A program made the translations under genes and the position numbers. Of a stretch of 64,000 nucleotides of DNA, positions 47,292 to 57,996 are shown piece after piece (position 1 is the stretch's first letter; every line of letters starts with the position of its first letter). Origin of the DNA: Dactylonectria macrodidyma (Eukaryota > Ascomycota > Sordariomycetes > Hypocreales > Nectriaceae); NCBI GenBank assembly GCA_020744425.1, contig JAGMUV010000002.1, forward strand, positions 868,001 to 932,000. Reading direction: 5' to 3'. The notes beneath the pieces were generated by a model that saw only the letters and a program-made list of their open reading frames with translations, had not been told where the DNA came from and made no database searches.

Positions 47292-50200
47292 ATTGTCGGA
47301 GTTGAATGAACGGGTTTGAATTTTTTGTTAATATTGCTGCTGTGGTGGTGTTCTCATGGAAGCAGCGAGGTTTGACATGGCGTAGTTGAGAGGGAGAAAG
47401 GCTCAATATATACCTCTCGAGTCCCAACTGTTGATTGCAATGATGGTCCTGGGTCCTGGCAGCTCACCCCTTTGGTGGCTTATAGACACACCCAATGTGC
47501 GGGAAGAGATGAAGATCCAGAACAAGGCCGAGTCGTCGTGACAGCTTGATGGCAGCTGACCCTTGGCCAGCGTGATTCTTTGATTCACTTTTCACTGCAT
47601 CGGAGGTGGGAGAGAATACCTGGGGGAGGTTGCTGTGACGCACGGCGATAGGGTCGATGCGGCTCTAGAACTGTGTTAGAGAAAGCCACGCGTAATCAAC
47701 CAAGTCCAAGTGAGCACATGCGGCAAGGAAGCCAAGCTAAGAAAGGGAAAGACCGGGAAGGATTGTCTCGATTTTGCTCTCCGAGAACGAAAAATAGAGG
47801 CAGCACGAAACACAGGGGTGGCAGAGAGGCGAGGTGAGGAAGGGAAGAAGAGACGCCAAGGACGCCGGCAGGGTTGTTCCCGGATCAGCAATAGGTTCAA
47901 GGGGAACGAGGCAGAGCTGAACCTGGCGACGATGTTTCGGAGCAAACGAGCCAGCCGGGGCAGTTATTGGAAGGCAGACTTACCTTGGGGCTGCGAGTAC
48001 AATATCTCAAGTGGCTTGCCCGCGCGTGGCGTGAAGCATGCTGCGGACCTCCGTCTAGTGTGATCCACGCGGCCGGGCTTGTTTAGGTACGAGGCGTGCT
48101 GCGTAAGTTTCCGCGCAGTGAGAAAAACTGAGGGAAGTGAAGAAGCAAAGAGGAAGGGAAAAGAAAAAGGTACGTCGCACTTTCGGCCTGTTCGAAAACA
48201 GCGTTCAAGCCATGTGGGATGGAAGAGGTCCAATTCAGAGGGATGGCGACGCCGACACCGAAGCCGACACCGACAAGTTGGGTTTACCTGCCAAGCAATT
48301 AATTGTGGAAGGTAAAAAAATCAAGGGTGTTTACCCCCCCCCCCCCCCCCCTGTTACGCGTGCGTCATGGGCCGTGTTGGTGCGTTGGCCCATCATCCAT
48401 CGATCGGTACCTGTACCCGTTTAATAAAAAGATAAAAAAAAATAAAGTATGCATCAATACATGGAGAGCAGAGCTGATCACTGAGACGAGACCGATGGGT
48501 CCTGCGGGTTCATTCTCTGTACTCCAACTCCATAAGTACTATTTACCCTCTTATTTGACAAGGCAGTTCTTGATGCCAAACAGTGAACAAAAAGCACACC
48601 AAGCTTGGCACAATGATGGTTGGCAACATTAGGGGGGTGCGTATGCCTAGGTAGCCTACAACACCAAAACACAAGCTTAAGCCGTCCTGCGGGTTCCTGG
48701 TAGGTGGGTTTGGTCGAGGAATGTCCCCAGCTAGCTCTGTGGCAGATGCAGCCACTGAATCAATACAAGCAATTATGCCCATGCTCAGTAATCACCAATG
48801 ACAGTGAGGCTTTTTTTTGGATAGCTAGTGCTGTCCATCTATGACATCAATAGAGAAACCCTCCCCCCTTTCCCTTCTTCCTGAGGAAGCATGCTGGGAA
48901 ACGTCCCTTTCTCACTGGGGCCGCGGGCTTCAACACTTCCTCCAAAGGTCAAGAACCAAGACAAGCGGACCACAGGTCTACGACATTCATCTATCGAGGA
49001 GCCAATCCTCCAGGAATCTATTGAAGCAAAGATCCCACCTAAAATCCGTATTTTCGGAGACTCCATCGCACCAAAATCCGCCATCGGGTCGAGAATGGCT
49101 GGAAGGACGTCTCGCTCTCAGGGAACATGGGACCAAAAGAAACTGTTAAGGACTTTCTCCAAATAGTTCACTGCACATGCAGGCAACGTGTCACAGATCA
49201 TCCATGCAGCCTACTGAGGAACAGCATACGCCGACATGGTTTGGATGCAGAAAGAACAAGTCTCCTTGCTTTCCTCCATTCCGTCCTGGTGCAATGGTTG
49301 CGTATCGCGGAGTTAGGGGCGTGCCGGCATGTGCCTTCAATATGCAACTAGCCCTACTCGACCACCCTAGCCGATCATTCAGGTCCGCTCACCGATGATT
49401 CGCACTTTGCATCATCCCGAGAAAAACGAGGGGAAAGCGCCGTCTCCATCCTTGACGTTGCCAGAAATATTACATCTCGCACTCCCCCATCCCTTTAACT
49501 TGCCCCATGTTCGCACAGACGAGGGAGCCTGATGTTTTTTCGGTGGCTTGCGCAACAACACGGCTTGTATCAGCAGCCTGAAACAGGTCTTGGATGCCGA
49601 ATCTAACGGAATAGCGTTCGCACAAGGCACGGAGGATGGGTGAATGACCGTATCTCGAATTGGTAATTGAGCAACAAAAGAACTTGACGTCTCGAATAGT
49701 GATAACCATGGGAATATTGATCATGGCAGACAAAAACAGCCGAAAATCCGAGACCTACGTAATTCCTACGTATGTACGACGTAGCGAAAGTCGAGATTCC
49801 CATGTTTTTCAGGTCCCTGATCGATGTCCTCCAGGGGGGGTCTAAAGTAGGGGTTCACAAGGGTCACTCCGGGGTTTACCACGTCACACCCCCGTGGACC
49901 ATGGACCGGCCGGCCCCCATCGAGGCGCATGCAGTACATGCAGCCTGATGCAGGCCCTGGAACTCATTTCATGACAGGCCAAATGGATTCCGAGCACTAG
50001 CAACTACCGGGCTGTAAGACCCTATCACTTGTACAGGTATGGGCGTATAGGACGACGCTGGTGGGGCGTCATTGTGCCGCGACCCCAATTGTGATAATGT
50101 AGAGTCCGCAATTTGATGGTGTTTTGAGACAAAAGGTAATGAATGAGCCGCCCAGCCGCCTCACCCGCCCTCCAAGGGGAGGCGGTGTGCAATAGTATGC

Positions 50201-50794
50201 ACTTGCTAAATTAGTAAGTCAAAAAGATAGTAATCACTAGAAATGCAGCACATCCCGCGCCGCGATTTCCCTCTCGATCTTCGGGCCCCGCATCTTCTCT
50301 CGAGATCGGGAAATCCTGACTAGTGGGGATTTGCCATTACTGGCCATAGCTGGCATCGTCAGCCCGCCGCCTTTGACGCCTCAGCACCTAAACCGAGGCA
50401 GCATCCATTACACGAACCGCTCCTCAATTCATTCATTCTTCCAGGCAAGCCTGCTGCTGCTAGGTAGGTACCTACTGCCCACCCACGCAATCGAAGTCCA
50501 CGTCAATCTGCTGCGTCACATGATCGCGTCCCGTCGCTTCGTCGGCCCTACCAGCCGATGCATTCATCCGGAGTTCCACGAATCAATCCTTCGACGCATT
50601 CAGACCCCGCATCGTGAACGCGGGGCTTGGTGGGGTTGAGATGGCATGACAGCAATCATGGGCGACTTACGAGTTTAAGAGGAGGACTATATCTGGCCTG
50701 TATCGGCTGATATAGGACATGTATGATCAATTGCTAGTTCCAGTTTGCATAACATCACCGTGGCCCAGTTTTCGTATCGCGACGCACTCGGGAA
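47292..50794. other. Long intergenic region, no gene seen
   Basis: About 3.5 kb between the velvet gene (minus) and the beta-glucosidase (plus). It contains a purine-rich stretch (about 48120-48180), a run of 18 C at 48334-48351 and an A-rich tract just after it. Open frames are all short and without family signatures. Promoters of both flanking genes lie at the edges. Confidence 0.5.
48334..48351. repeat. Homopolymer C18
   Basis: Eighteen consecutive C residues in a non-coding stretch. It is a length-unstable mononucleotide run, so the count may be an assembly estimate; on the minus strand it is a G run. Confidence 0.95.
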
Positions 50795-52273
50795 ATGGCT
50801 CCTCAATGGGACTTTGATGCCAAGTTGAAAGGAGTTCTGCCTCCCGACTTCCAATTCGGATACGCCACCGCGGCCGCCCAAGTTGAAGGAGCCTGGGATC
50901 GCGATGGAAAGGGTGTATCGATCTGGGACACGTTTGCCCACACGCCTGGCAAAGTAGCTGACGGTACCACTGGCGATGACGCCGCGAGGTCCTATGATCT
51001 GTACAAGGAGGATGTGGCCCGTATGAAAGAGTATGGCGTTACGGCCTACCGTTTCTCGTTATCTTGGAGCCGTATTATTCCCCTTGGAGGCAAGGACGAT
51101 CCCATCAATGATGCAGGAATCGCCTACTACAACCGCCTGATCGACGAGCTTCTCGCCAATGGCATCACGCCCTTCGTGACATTGTTCCACTGGGACACAC
51201 CCCAGGCACTCGAAGATCGCTATGGCAGCTTCCTCAACAAGGAAAAGCTCACTCCCGACTTCGTCCGCTACGCACGCGTCTGCTTCGAAAGCTTTGGCGA
51301 CCGCGTCAAGAACTGGATTACCTTCAACGAACCCGGCGTCTTCAGTCTTGCTGGATACGCCGCTGGAGTTCACGCACCTGCACGATCCAGCTTCCGAGAG
51401 CGAAATGACATCGGAGACTCGAGCACCGAGCCCTTCACCGTTGGGCACACCGAGTTGATAGCCCATGCGTACACTTGCGACATGTACAAGAAGGAGTTCC
51501 AGCCGACACAAAAGGGAAACATCATGATCACGCTACACGGCAATTGGTCGGAGCCGTGGGACGAAGACGATCCCAAGGACGTCGAGGCCGCCCAGCGTGC
51601 CCGCGAGTTCGAGATCGGCTGGTTCGGCGACCCTCTATACTTGACGGGCGACTACCCAGCGTCCATGCGAGCCCAGCTCGGCGATCGATTGCCCCGGTTC
51701 ACTCCCGAGGAGAGCAAGCTCGTTCTTGGAAGTTCCGAGAGATATGGCATGAACTCCTACTCTGCGTTTTATGTTCGACACAAGGACACGCCGCCCGAGC
51801 TCACCGACCACCTCGGCAATATCGAAAAGCTCGACGAGAACTCCAGGGGCGTCAGCAGAGGGCCCAAGAGCGATACGTACTGGCTACGCACTACGCCTTG
51901 GGGCTGGGGAAAGACGCTGCGGTGGATCTGGAACCGATACCGGACGCCCATCTACATAACAGAGAACGGCACGACTGCGCAAGGGGAGAACGACTGGAAG
52001 CCCAATGGCCCCGACGACGTGCTGGAAGACCCCTTCCGCATCGACTTCTTCAAGGGATACCTCACGGAGATTGCGACGGCCACGCAAGAGGGCGCCGTCA
52101 TCAAGAGCTATTTTGGGTGGACCTTTACCGACAACTGGGAATGGGCAGCGGGCTTCGACGATCGGTTCGGGGTGACGTGGGTGGACTTTAAGGATCCGGA
52201 CAGGAGGAGGTGGCCGAAGCGGTCGGCGTACTTTGTGCGAGACTACTTCAAGCACCTCATTAAGGAGTCTTAG
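50795..52273 (+). CDS. Beta-glucosidase, glycoside hydrolase family 1
   Basis: 492 aa, intron-less. GH1 retaining enzyme that hydrolyses beta-linked glucose from cellobiose and related glycosides. It lacks a signal peptide (starts MAPQWDFDAKLKGVLPPDF), so it is expected inside the cell, like the known intracellular fungal GH1 beta-glucosidases, acting on imported cellobiose and influencing cellulase induction. Motifs: N-terminal FQFGYATAAAQVEGAWDRDGKG with the substrate-binding Gln; YRFSLSWSRIIP; acid/base E179 in TFNEPG; nucleophile E390 in YITENGT; and FGWTFTDNWEWAAGFDDRFG near the C-terminus lining the glucose site. Full length for the family with no missing residue. Followed in the same orientation by an MFS gene 550 bases away; the two could be co-regulated but nothing in the sequence shows it. 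Confidence 0.97.
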   Translation: MAPQWDFDAKLKGVLPPDFQFGYATAAAQVEGAWDRDGKGVSIWDTFAHTPGKVADGTTGDDAARSYDLYKEDVARMKEYGVTAYRFSLSWSRIIPLGGKDDPINDAGIAYYNRLIDELLANGITPFVTLFHWDTPQALEDRYGSFLNKEKLTPDFVRYARVCFESFGDRVKNWITFNEPGVFSLAGYAAGVHAPARSSFRERNDIGDSSTEPFTVGHTELIAHAYTCDMYKKEFQPTQKGNIMITLHGNWSEPWDEDDPKDVEAAQRAREFEIGWFGDPLYLTGDYPASMRAQLGDRLPRFTPEESKLVLGSSERYGMNSYSAFYVRHKDTPPELTDHLGNIEKLDENSRGVSRGPKSDTYWLRTTPWGWGKTLRWIWNRYRTPIYITENGTTAQGENDWKPNGPDDVLEDPFRIDFFKGYLTEIATATQEGAVIKSYFGWTFTDNWEWAAGFDDRFGVTWVDFKDPDRRRWPKRSAYFVRDYFKHLIKES

Positions 52274-52829
52274 CGGTCTGGTTGGTTTCTTGAAGAGGTT
52301 TTCTTGGTTGTGGTCCAGGCATCATAGAAGAGGCCACACATTTGCTGGTGTTTCGTTGAGGAGCGTGTTCGCTGGTGCTCCGCGCCCAAACAGACACGAC
52401 TTAGATCTTATTAGGAATGGAGAGTTCGTCTTATTGACGAACTGTTGACTTTTGAATGTTCAACATTTATAATCGTCCCTCAGAATCGAAAGAGCGACCG
52501 AGAGAGGAAGGTCGCTGCAATCCTACCCTAGACAATCCTGTAACCCCTTCATGTCCAGCCATTTCGGCACCGATCCACCATGACACCCCACACGGAACTA
52601 CATCCTTGAGTCGAGGGTGACATTGCGCCATTGCCATTGCGCAATCTCTCATCTTACATCTTACATCTTACATTGTAGATTGTAGCCTCGTGTGCAGCCT
52701 GGCCTTCAGTTGTGCGAGCGTGTTGCAGCGACCTCAATGCTCTGGACCCGATCGTTCCCTCCATGCGACTGGTAGATAACTTCAATACCAACAATTACCA
52801 CAACACCATCGCGAGCCACATCACCCACC
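52274..52829. other. Intergenic: beta-glucosidase 3' / MFS promoter
   Basis: About 555 bases. It contains three tandem copies of ATCTTAC (52651-52671) some 160 bases before the MFS start, and CA-rich sequence just before the ATG. No gene seen. Confidence 0.6.
52651..52671. repeat. ATCTTAC x3 in MFS promoter
   Basis: Three perfect tandem 7-bp units, followed by ATTGTAG-type partial repeats. Too short to be more than a microsatellite; it lies in the promoter region of the MFS gene. Confidence 0.85.
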
Positions 52830-54383
52830 ATGTCGGCAACATCACACCGCGTCTGGAGTCCCGGCGCCGCGGCCGATGATCACGAGGCCTCCGAGACGAC
52901 GCCGCTCCTTGCCTCCAGCACCGGCGACGCATTGCTCGCGGACCCGGACACGGAGGTCTCGACGCTCGTCGGCACCACGACGCCAGCCAGCATCGCCGCT
53001 TCCGTGACGGCGGCTCCGACCTCCTCCGACGGCGGCAAGCCGCTGCCCAAGTTCCAGATCCTCCTGCTCTGCTACGCGCGCATGGCCGAGCCCCTCGCCT
53101 TCTTCTCTATCTTCCCCTTCATCGCGCAGATGGTACAGCGCTACGGCGAGCTCCCTGACTCAGACGTCGGCTTCTACTCAGGCCTCCTCGAGTCGCTCTT
53201 CTCGGCCACGCAGATGCTCGTCATGGTGTCATGGGGCCACCTGGCCGACCGCATCGGCCGCAAGCCCGTCCTGCTGTACAGTCTCGCCGGCACGACTCTC
53301 ACGCCCGCCCTCTTCGGCCTCTCGGGCTCGCTCACCCAGATGCTCGCCTTCCGCTGCTTCGCGGGCATCTTCTCCGGCGGCAACCTCATCGTCCGCACTA
53401 TGGTTGCCGAGCACAGCACCAAGGAAACGCAGGCGCGCGCCTACAGCTGGTTCGCCTTTTCCGGCAACATTGGCATCTTCATTGGGCCCCTCATTGGCGG
53501 CGTCTGTGCCGACCCAGCTGAGCAATATCCCAGCGTCTTTGGCGGCGTCAAGTTCTTCGAGGACTACCCCTACGCGCTCCCGGGCTTCGCTATCGGCGCC
53601 ATCAGCGCCACGGCCTTTCTCACGACCGCCCTGTTCATGGAGGAGACGCTTAAGAAGCCCCGCGAAAGCGAGACGGAAGCCCAAACCGCTGCGCCCCAGC
53701 CGGCTATGTCGATCTGGGAGCTCATCAGAGCGCCTGGCGTTGGCTTCGTCCTCTGTATCTTCGGTTTCGTCGGATTCCTGGCCCTGGCCTTTACGGCAAT
53801 CCTTCCCGTCGCCCTCTTCACGCGCATCAACCTCGGCGGCGCGGGTTTTACGACGACTCAGATCTCCATATTCATGGCAGTCCAGGGCGCTAGTCAGGCT
53901 GCCTGGCTGCTGCTTGCCTTTCCCACGCTACAGCACCGATACGGCACCAAAGGCGTCCTGAAGGTGTGCGGCGCGGTCTACCCGTTCTTCTTCATCTCCT
54001 ACATCGTCATAAACCTCCTCCTACGCGACGGCAGCCGCGCCGCGGTCGCCTGGCTCTGGATCATCGGCCCCATCGTCGCCGTCTTGGGTCCCGGCGTGGC
54101 CATGTCCTTTACCGGCGTCCAGCTCGCCCTCAACGACGTGGCGCCGAGCACGAGTGTTGTCGGCACCCTCAATGCCCTGGCCCTTACGCTCACAGCCGGC
54201 ATCAGGTCCATCGTTCCCGGCGCTGCCACGGCCATCTACGCCGTGGGTGTGCGTGGCCAGATCTTCAAGGGCCACATGGCTTGGGTGATTCTGATTCCTC
54301 TTGCTGCTGCTTTTGGTGTCGCCTGCAGGTATTTGCCAGAAAAACACCAACCTCCCAAAGATAATGAGGAGGAGGAGTCATAG
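52830..54383 (+). CDS. MFS transporter, DHA1 (drug:proton antiporter) type
   Basis: 517 aa, intron-less, GC-rich. About 75 hydrophilic N-terminal residues precede 12 predicted membrane spans. MFS motif A is WGHLADRIGRKPVLL after span 2; the motif-C-like SGNIGIFIGPLIGG in span 5 is characteristic of antiporters. It is close to the fungal DHA1 subgroup with an N-terminal acidic dileucine-type motif (SETTPLLAS), which in other proteins sorts to vacuole or endosome; that localisation is inference. Substrate cannot be told. The long central loop (EETLKKPRESETEAQTAAP) is normal for the group. Start chosen at the first in-frame ATG after a stop, with ACCATG context. Confidence 0.92.
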   Translation: MSATSHRVWSPGAAADDHEASETTPLLASSTGDALLADPDTEVSTLVGTTTPASIAASVTAAPTSSDGGKPLPKFQILLLCYARMAEPLAFFSIFPFIAQMVQRYGELPDSDVGFYSGLLESLFSATQMLVMVSWGHLADRIGRKPVLLYSLAGTTLTPALFGLSGSLTQMLAFRCFAGIFSGGNLIVRTMVAEHSTKETQARAYSWFAFSGNIGIFIGPLIGGVCADPAEQYPSVFGGVKFFEDYPYALPGFAIGAISATAFLTTALFMEETLKKPRESETEAQTAAPQPAMSIWELIRAPGVGFVLCIFGFVGFLALAFTAILPVALFTRINLGGAGFTTTQISIFMAVQGASQAAWLLLAFPTLQHRYGTKGVLKVCGAVYPFFFISYIVINLLLRDGSRAAVAWLWIIGPIVAVLGPGVAMSFTGVQLALNDVAPSTSVVGTLNALALTLTAGIRSIVPGAATAIYAVGVRGQIFKGHMAWVILIPLAAAFGVACRYLPEKHQPPKDNEEEES

Positions 54384-54880
54384 ATTTGGATGTCATCTTG
54401 TTGTGCTGCTCCCTGAAGCGTCACCTAGGCTGGCAGCACATATATACATCGTAGCGAATCCATGTTGGACAAAAAGCATTCTTTGGAGTCACACAGATCT
54501 AAGATTCTAGATTCGCTGCTTGATAGTAGTCATCTTGGCCTGCTTCATTTTTTAAACAATAGAAGGCGCAATCACGGACATACACAGAATCACAGACCCG
54601 CTGGGCGTGTCTGGTGTTATAGGGTCAAGTGCTTGGAAACCCGGAGTTCTAGAAGCAAACTTGTGTATCATAGCCATCATAAAATTGTACGATTCTTGTT
54701 TGCATAGCCAGGTCTTTCTACGGGTCCCTCAGTTGCAAGCTACACGAGTTACAAACACGAGGGGTGGCATCCTTCACTTGGAGAGTCAAGGCTATGCAAT
54801 GATTGTGGATTATCTCTCTGCTTGGAGGAAGTATGGAGTGCTAGACTGATGTTCTCCTCTGTGAATGCTACGATCAGTCT
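54384..54880. other. Intergenic, no gene seen
   Basis: About 500 bases between the convergent MFS gene and the repeat-rich locus on the minus strand. AT-rich; no coding or RNA feature recognised. Confidence 0.5.
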
Positions 54881-54906
54881 CTACGCTGGCTGGCCCTGAA
54901 GCCTGT

Positions 54907-56847
54907 CTACGAACAGCCGCACCCCCTGCCGATACTCATCCTTTGACGCCAGACCCATCTTCCATCGCCGCGAGCAACCAGTTGCAAACGACCACATGCA
55001 AAAACTAGGACGTCTGTTAGAACTGACATCTCCCACATACTCTCCAGCGCTTACTTGAATCCCAAAGGAAACAAACGCTACATCCTCCGCCCTTGTAATC
55101 ATGCGACGTCACTCTGGATTCTAAGACCTGTTAGCATCCCACGCACTCCTACCCTCAGAAAGCAACGCTGTGATAAGAGAAGAAAGAAATAAAAATGACG
55201 ATCGTCGATGCCCACCAACCCACCTCCGTGTCTGTAGTACCTAGGGTGGTGTTAGCACCCCGCACCACGATACTAAGAGAAGCAACGCTGTAGAAATCTG
55301 AGAAGGATATAAGCACTGCTTCAATCACGCCACATAGTCAGTGAAACTTACCAAATCTCGCTGGAGTGGAAATAAAATCATCAAAATCGTGAATGCCCAC
55401 CAACCCGCCCTCGTGGCTATCGAGCCTACGTAGAGCCAAGTCAGCATCATGAGCACCAGTACACTGAAGAAGCACCGCTGTGAGAATCTACGAATATGTC
55501 AGCACCATTTCAACCATGCCTTGAAGCCGATAGACTTTACCGAAACACGATGAATAAAAATAAAGCCGAAGTCGTCGGAGCCCACCAACCAGTCCCCGTG
55601 TCTATCGCATCTAAGATCACGTTAGCACCTTCCCAAATCCTCTCGTCCCCCACCCAAGAAAACAAATCCGCTGTGGTTCAAACCGAACTTGAGAGGCAAT
55701 GTCAGTCTGGCCTGATCCTTGATCACCGCCCATCACCAACGACTTACCCCCCTCCCTAACCCATCCCGCCACCATCCTCCACTCTCTATCGCATCGACCG
55801 CTGACCTATGTGATCCGTTAGCATGCCTCGATAGCTCGACTCTCCTCCTCCGCGCCCCCAAGAAAACAACGCTAGCCAACCCTCCATCCTATAACAAAAG
55901 AAAAGAAACAACGCTTGCCAACCTCCCTCCCACCACCCAAAGATAATAATGTTTGCCAAGCATCCATCCAAGAGCAAAAGAAAAAGAAATCAACGCTTGC
56001 CAGCCACCCTCCCACAGCCCAAAAGATAAAAATGCTTGCCAACCATCCATCCAACGACAAAGGAAAAGAAACAACGCTTGCCAACCACCGTCTCAGAAAA
56101 GAATGAACCCCAACCCATATCCTCCACTCCCCACCTGAATCCTCCGCCATATACCAATCCCATATCCTCCGCTAACGTGCCATAAGCACTGCCCTATCCT
56201 CCACATATACCGACCCAATCCTCCGCTAGCGTGCCATGAGCACTACCCAAATCCTCCGCATATACCAAGCCCAAATCCTCCACTAGCGTGCCATAAGCAC
56301 TCCGAAACCTATCACGTTAGCACAACACCTCGGGGCTACGACGTACCGTGACCCTAAACCCTTCCTGAATGACGCGTTAGCATGGTCAGGGATCTTGAAT
56401 AACTAACAAGCCGAAGTGCTTACCTCCACCTGAAGCAGCCTGTGCTATCCTCCATCCTGCCCCCCGACATACTCCCGGACTTGTCTAAGCACGTTAGCAT
56501 ATCACCACCCTACCTATAGCCCTAACTCCTAGACAGTATGTTAGCCAAGTTCTGCGTCACTATGCAGCATAATACCGTACCTCCCTCGCCCGCGCCCTAT
56601 CCTTCTCGTCCTCCACTCGGTTCGAAAACAGGAAGCCAGGATCGTATATGCCGTCGATAGGGGGGTCTATCACATCCGAGGCCCATGTGATTGTGGTCAC
56701 TCGCTTGCGCCGAGAACCACCTAGCCGACGAAGTTTTCTTGTCTTGACTTTTGGAAAGCCACTGTTAGCATCATTGCCAAGGAAGGAGTTACCTCCATCC
56801 TCCGCGATGCGCTTCGACCGCCGGATCTTTGAGCACATGCAACCCAT
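54907..56847 (-). CDS. Probable intron-dense gene of tandemly duplicated exons (unknown function)
   Basis: I do not recognise this protein. Read on the minus strand, the stretch has at least ten GCTAAC/CTGAC branch boxes and many GTAAG/GTA donors at regular spacing. The 5' end would be ATG at 56847, encoding MGCMCSKIRRSKRIAEDG, with a classic N-myristoylation/palmitoylation start (MGCxC). Toward the 3' end, candidate exons 55805-55748, 55687-55654, 55610-55541, 55487-55465 and 55425-55352 keep one continuous open frame across introns of 60, 43, 53 and 39 nt. Three ~60-75-nt exons each encode a (A/S)I(D/E/A)...GWW module, two of them (GWWAPTT, GWWAFTI) followed by a hydrophobic stretch. The middle part (56.0-56.4 kb) has stops in every assembly I tried and very short introns, so it may be partly decayed. 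A stop that fits the 3' frame is at 54907-54909; another frame stops at about 54881. Gene limits are uncertain. Confidence 0.35.
55125..55870 (-). repeat. ~185-bp tandem repeat, four diverged copies
   Basis: TGGTGG cores of the repeated GWW-encoding block lie at 55774, 55587, 55402 and 55217 (minus strand), spacings 187, 185 and 185. Each unit on the minus strand contains a branch-point-like GCTAAC/CTGAC, a YTAG acceptor, a GATAGACACGG-like sequence, GGTTGGTGGGC, a T-rich block, a GTAAG donor (absent in the 55217 copy), and a (T/C)ACAGCGTTGCTT block. The first unit (55774) is the most diverged. Confidence 0.8.
55869..56090. repeat. ~81-bp dimeric minisatellite (GCTTGCCAACC type)
   Basis: GCTTGCCA-like boxes start at 55871, 55913, 55951, 55994, 56033 and 56075; spacings alternate about 42 and 39, so the true unit is ~81 bp made of two related halves. 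Between boxes the plus strand alternates CATCCATCCAA...AAAAGAAA and CCACCCTCCCAC...AAAAGATAA sequences. On the minus strand it encodes repeated GW(L/Q)A-like and Phe-rich strings in one frame or another. Confidence 0.85.
56125..56305. repeat. 54-57-bp tandem repeat, three copies
   Basis: CGTGCCATAAGCACT-like cores start at 56176, 56230 and 56287 (spacings 54 and 57, both multiples of three), alternating with ATCCTCCGCATATACC-like cores. On the minus strand two copies read in frame as SAYGTLVEDLG / SAHGTLAEDWV. Confidence 0.85.
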
Positions 56848-57349
56848 TTTTGCGAGAAAAAAAATGGGTAATGGTCTGAAAGAATCATGTTAATAATCAC
56901 AAGTCACAGGGCACAGGTACAGATGAAAAGCAAACTCTGAATGTGATGGATTTTCTTTTAATGCTCTCGTTCGTTCGTGTGCGATGGATAGATCTAAGCG
57001 TATCGTCAGTGAATGCTGTATGTGTAAGGAGGAAGAGAGGGAAGGCGAAAAACGAAATGGGGGAAAAACCGAGGGGATGATATAGACAGAGGGTCCCACA
57101 TTTCTTGCTAGAGTGATCTAGAGAATGCTCTCGTCTGCCTTCTACGTGAGTCAGAGGAAGTGGCGAAACTTAAAGGAGTCATAGGCAATGGCTGGTACCG
57201 AGAGGCGTACGTATGCCTTTGTACGTGTTTGTTGTCGAGAGAACTGCGTTGTCGTTGGCTGCAATATTGCAAGTGGAGTCGGGCAAATAGAATAGAGTTC
57301 CCCGAGGGAGCGGTACACTTCGATTGACTTACGAGGATCGTCTTTCCCA

Positions 57350-57560
57350 GAGCAAATGATAAATCAGACAAATAGGACACAGTGGAGAACGTCTGATTTA
57401 CGAGAAACGGGCTGATTGCGCTGCGGACGAATGATAAATCGGGCATTGGAAAATGGGACATAACGGCCATGGCCCGATTTGGACTTGGAGATTGATCTTA
57501 GTTAAGACGAATGAGAAAACAGGATCGCAGAAATAGGAAAATGGACACCGGCCAGGACGG
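57350..57560. repeat. Degenerate ~75-80-bp tandem copies
   Basis: AATGATAAATC-like cores at about 57354, 57430 and 57510, each followed by an AAATAGGA/AAATGGGACA-like segment. Divergence between copies is high, so this is an old array. Confidence 0.5.
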
Positions 57561-57996
57561 CTCTCAGCCATCCCATGTCAGAATCCCACAGAATCCTAAG
57601 AGATTCCATTGACGCAAGCCAGGCACGTAAGCCCAGATATGACATTAATCATGTCTATAGTGTTCACGGCTTACCTGTCATGTGCCTCCAATATTGGGAA
57701 CAGGGCCAGGTAATCTTTGCAAGATCAGAGGAGCAGAGATCCAACGTCTGTACAGAAGTTGGTCTAATTATCTTAGCACCACTGGCACCATGAGAGATCG
57801 AATCATCAATAGACGTCAAATTAAAGATAAAGATAAAGATAGAGTAGAGATTGAGCCTCCATGGATCGAGGGATCCAGCACATGACGGTCAGCGAGAGTC
57901 AATGCGCCAGGGCAGATAGAGGCGCCAGATCAGACCTTCCAGGTTGAACCTGCCAGATCGAACCCGGCAGCTCTACACAGTTCGTACTAATGCGCC

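Noticed and set aside
53229..53684. Minus-strand and alternate-frame open frames within the DHA1 MFS gene
   Set aside because: The coding frame is unbroken with MFS motifs A and C; the alternate frames are GC-rich shadows.
57921..57990. GATCGAACCCGGCAG sequence resembling a tRNA T-loop on the minus strand
   Set aside because: No acceptor or anticodon stem could be formed around it. No other T-loop-like GTTCRANNC box in the window had a matching tRNA fold by eye.
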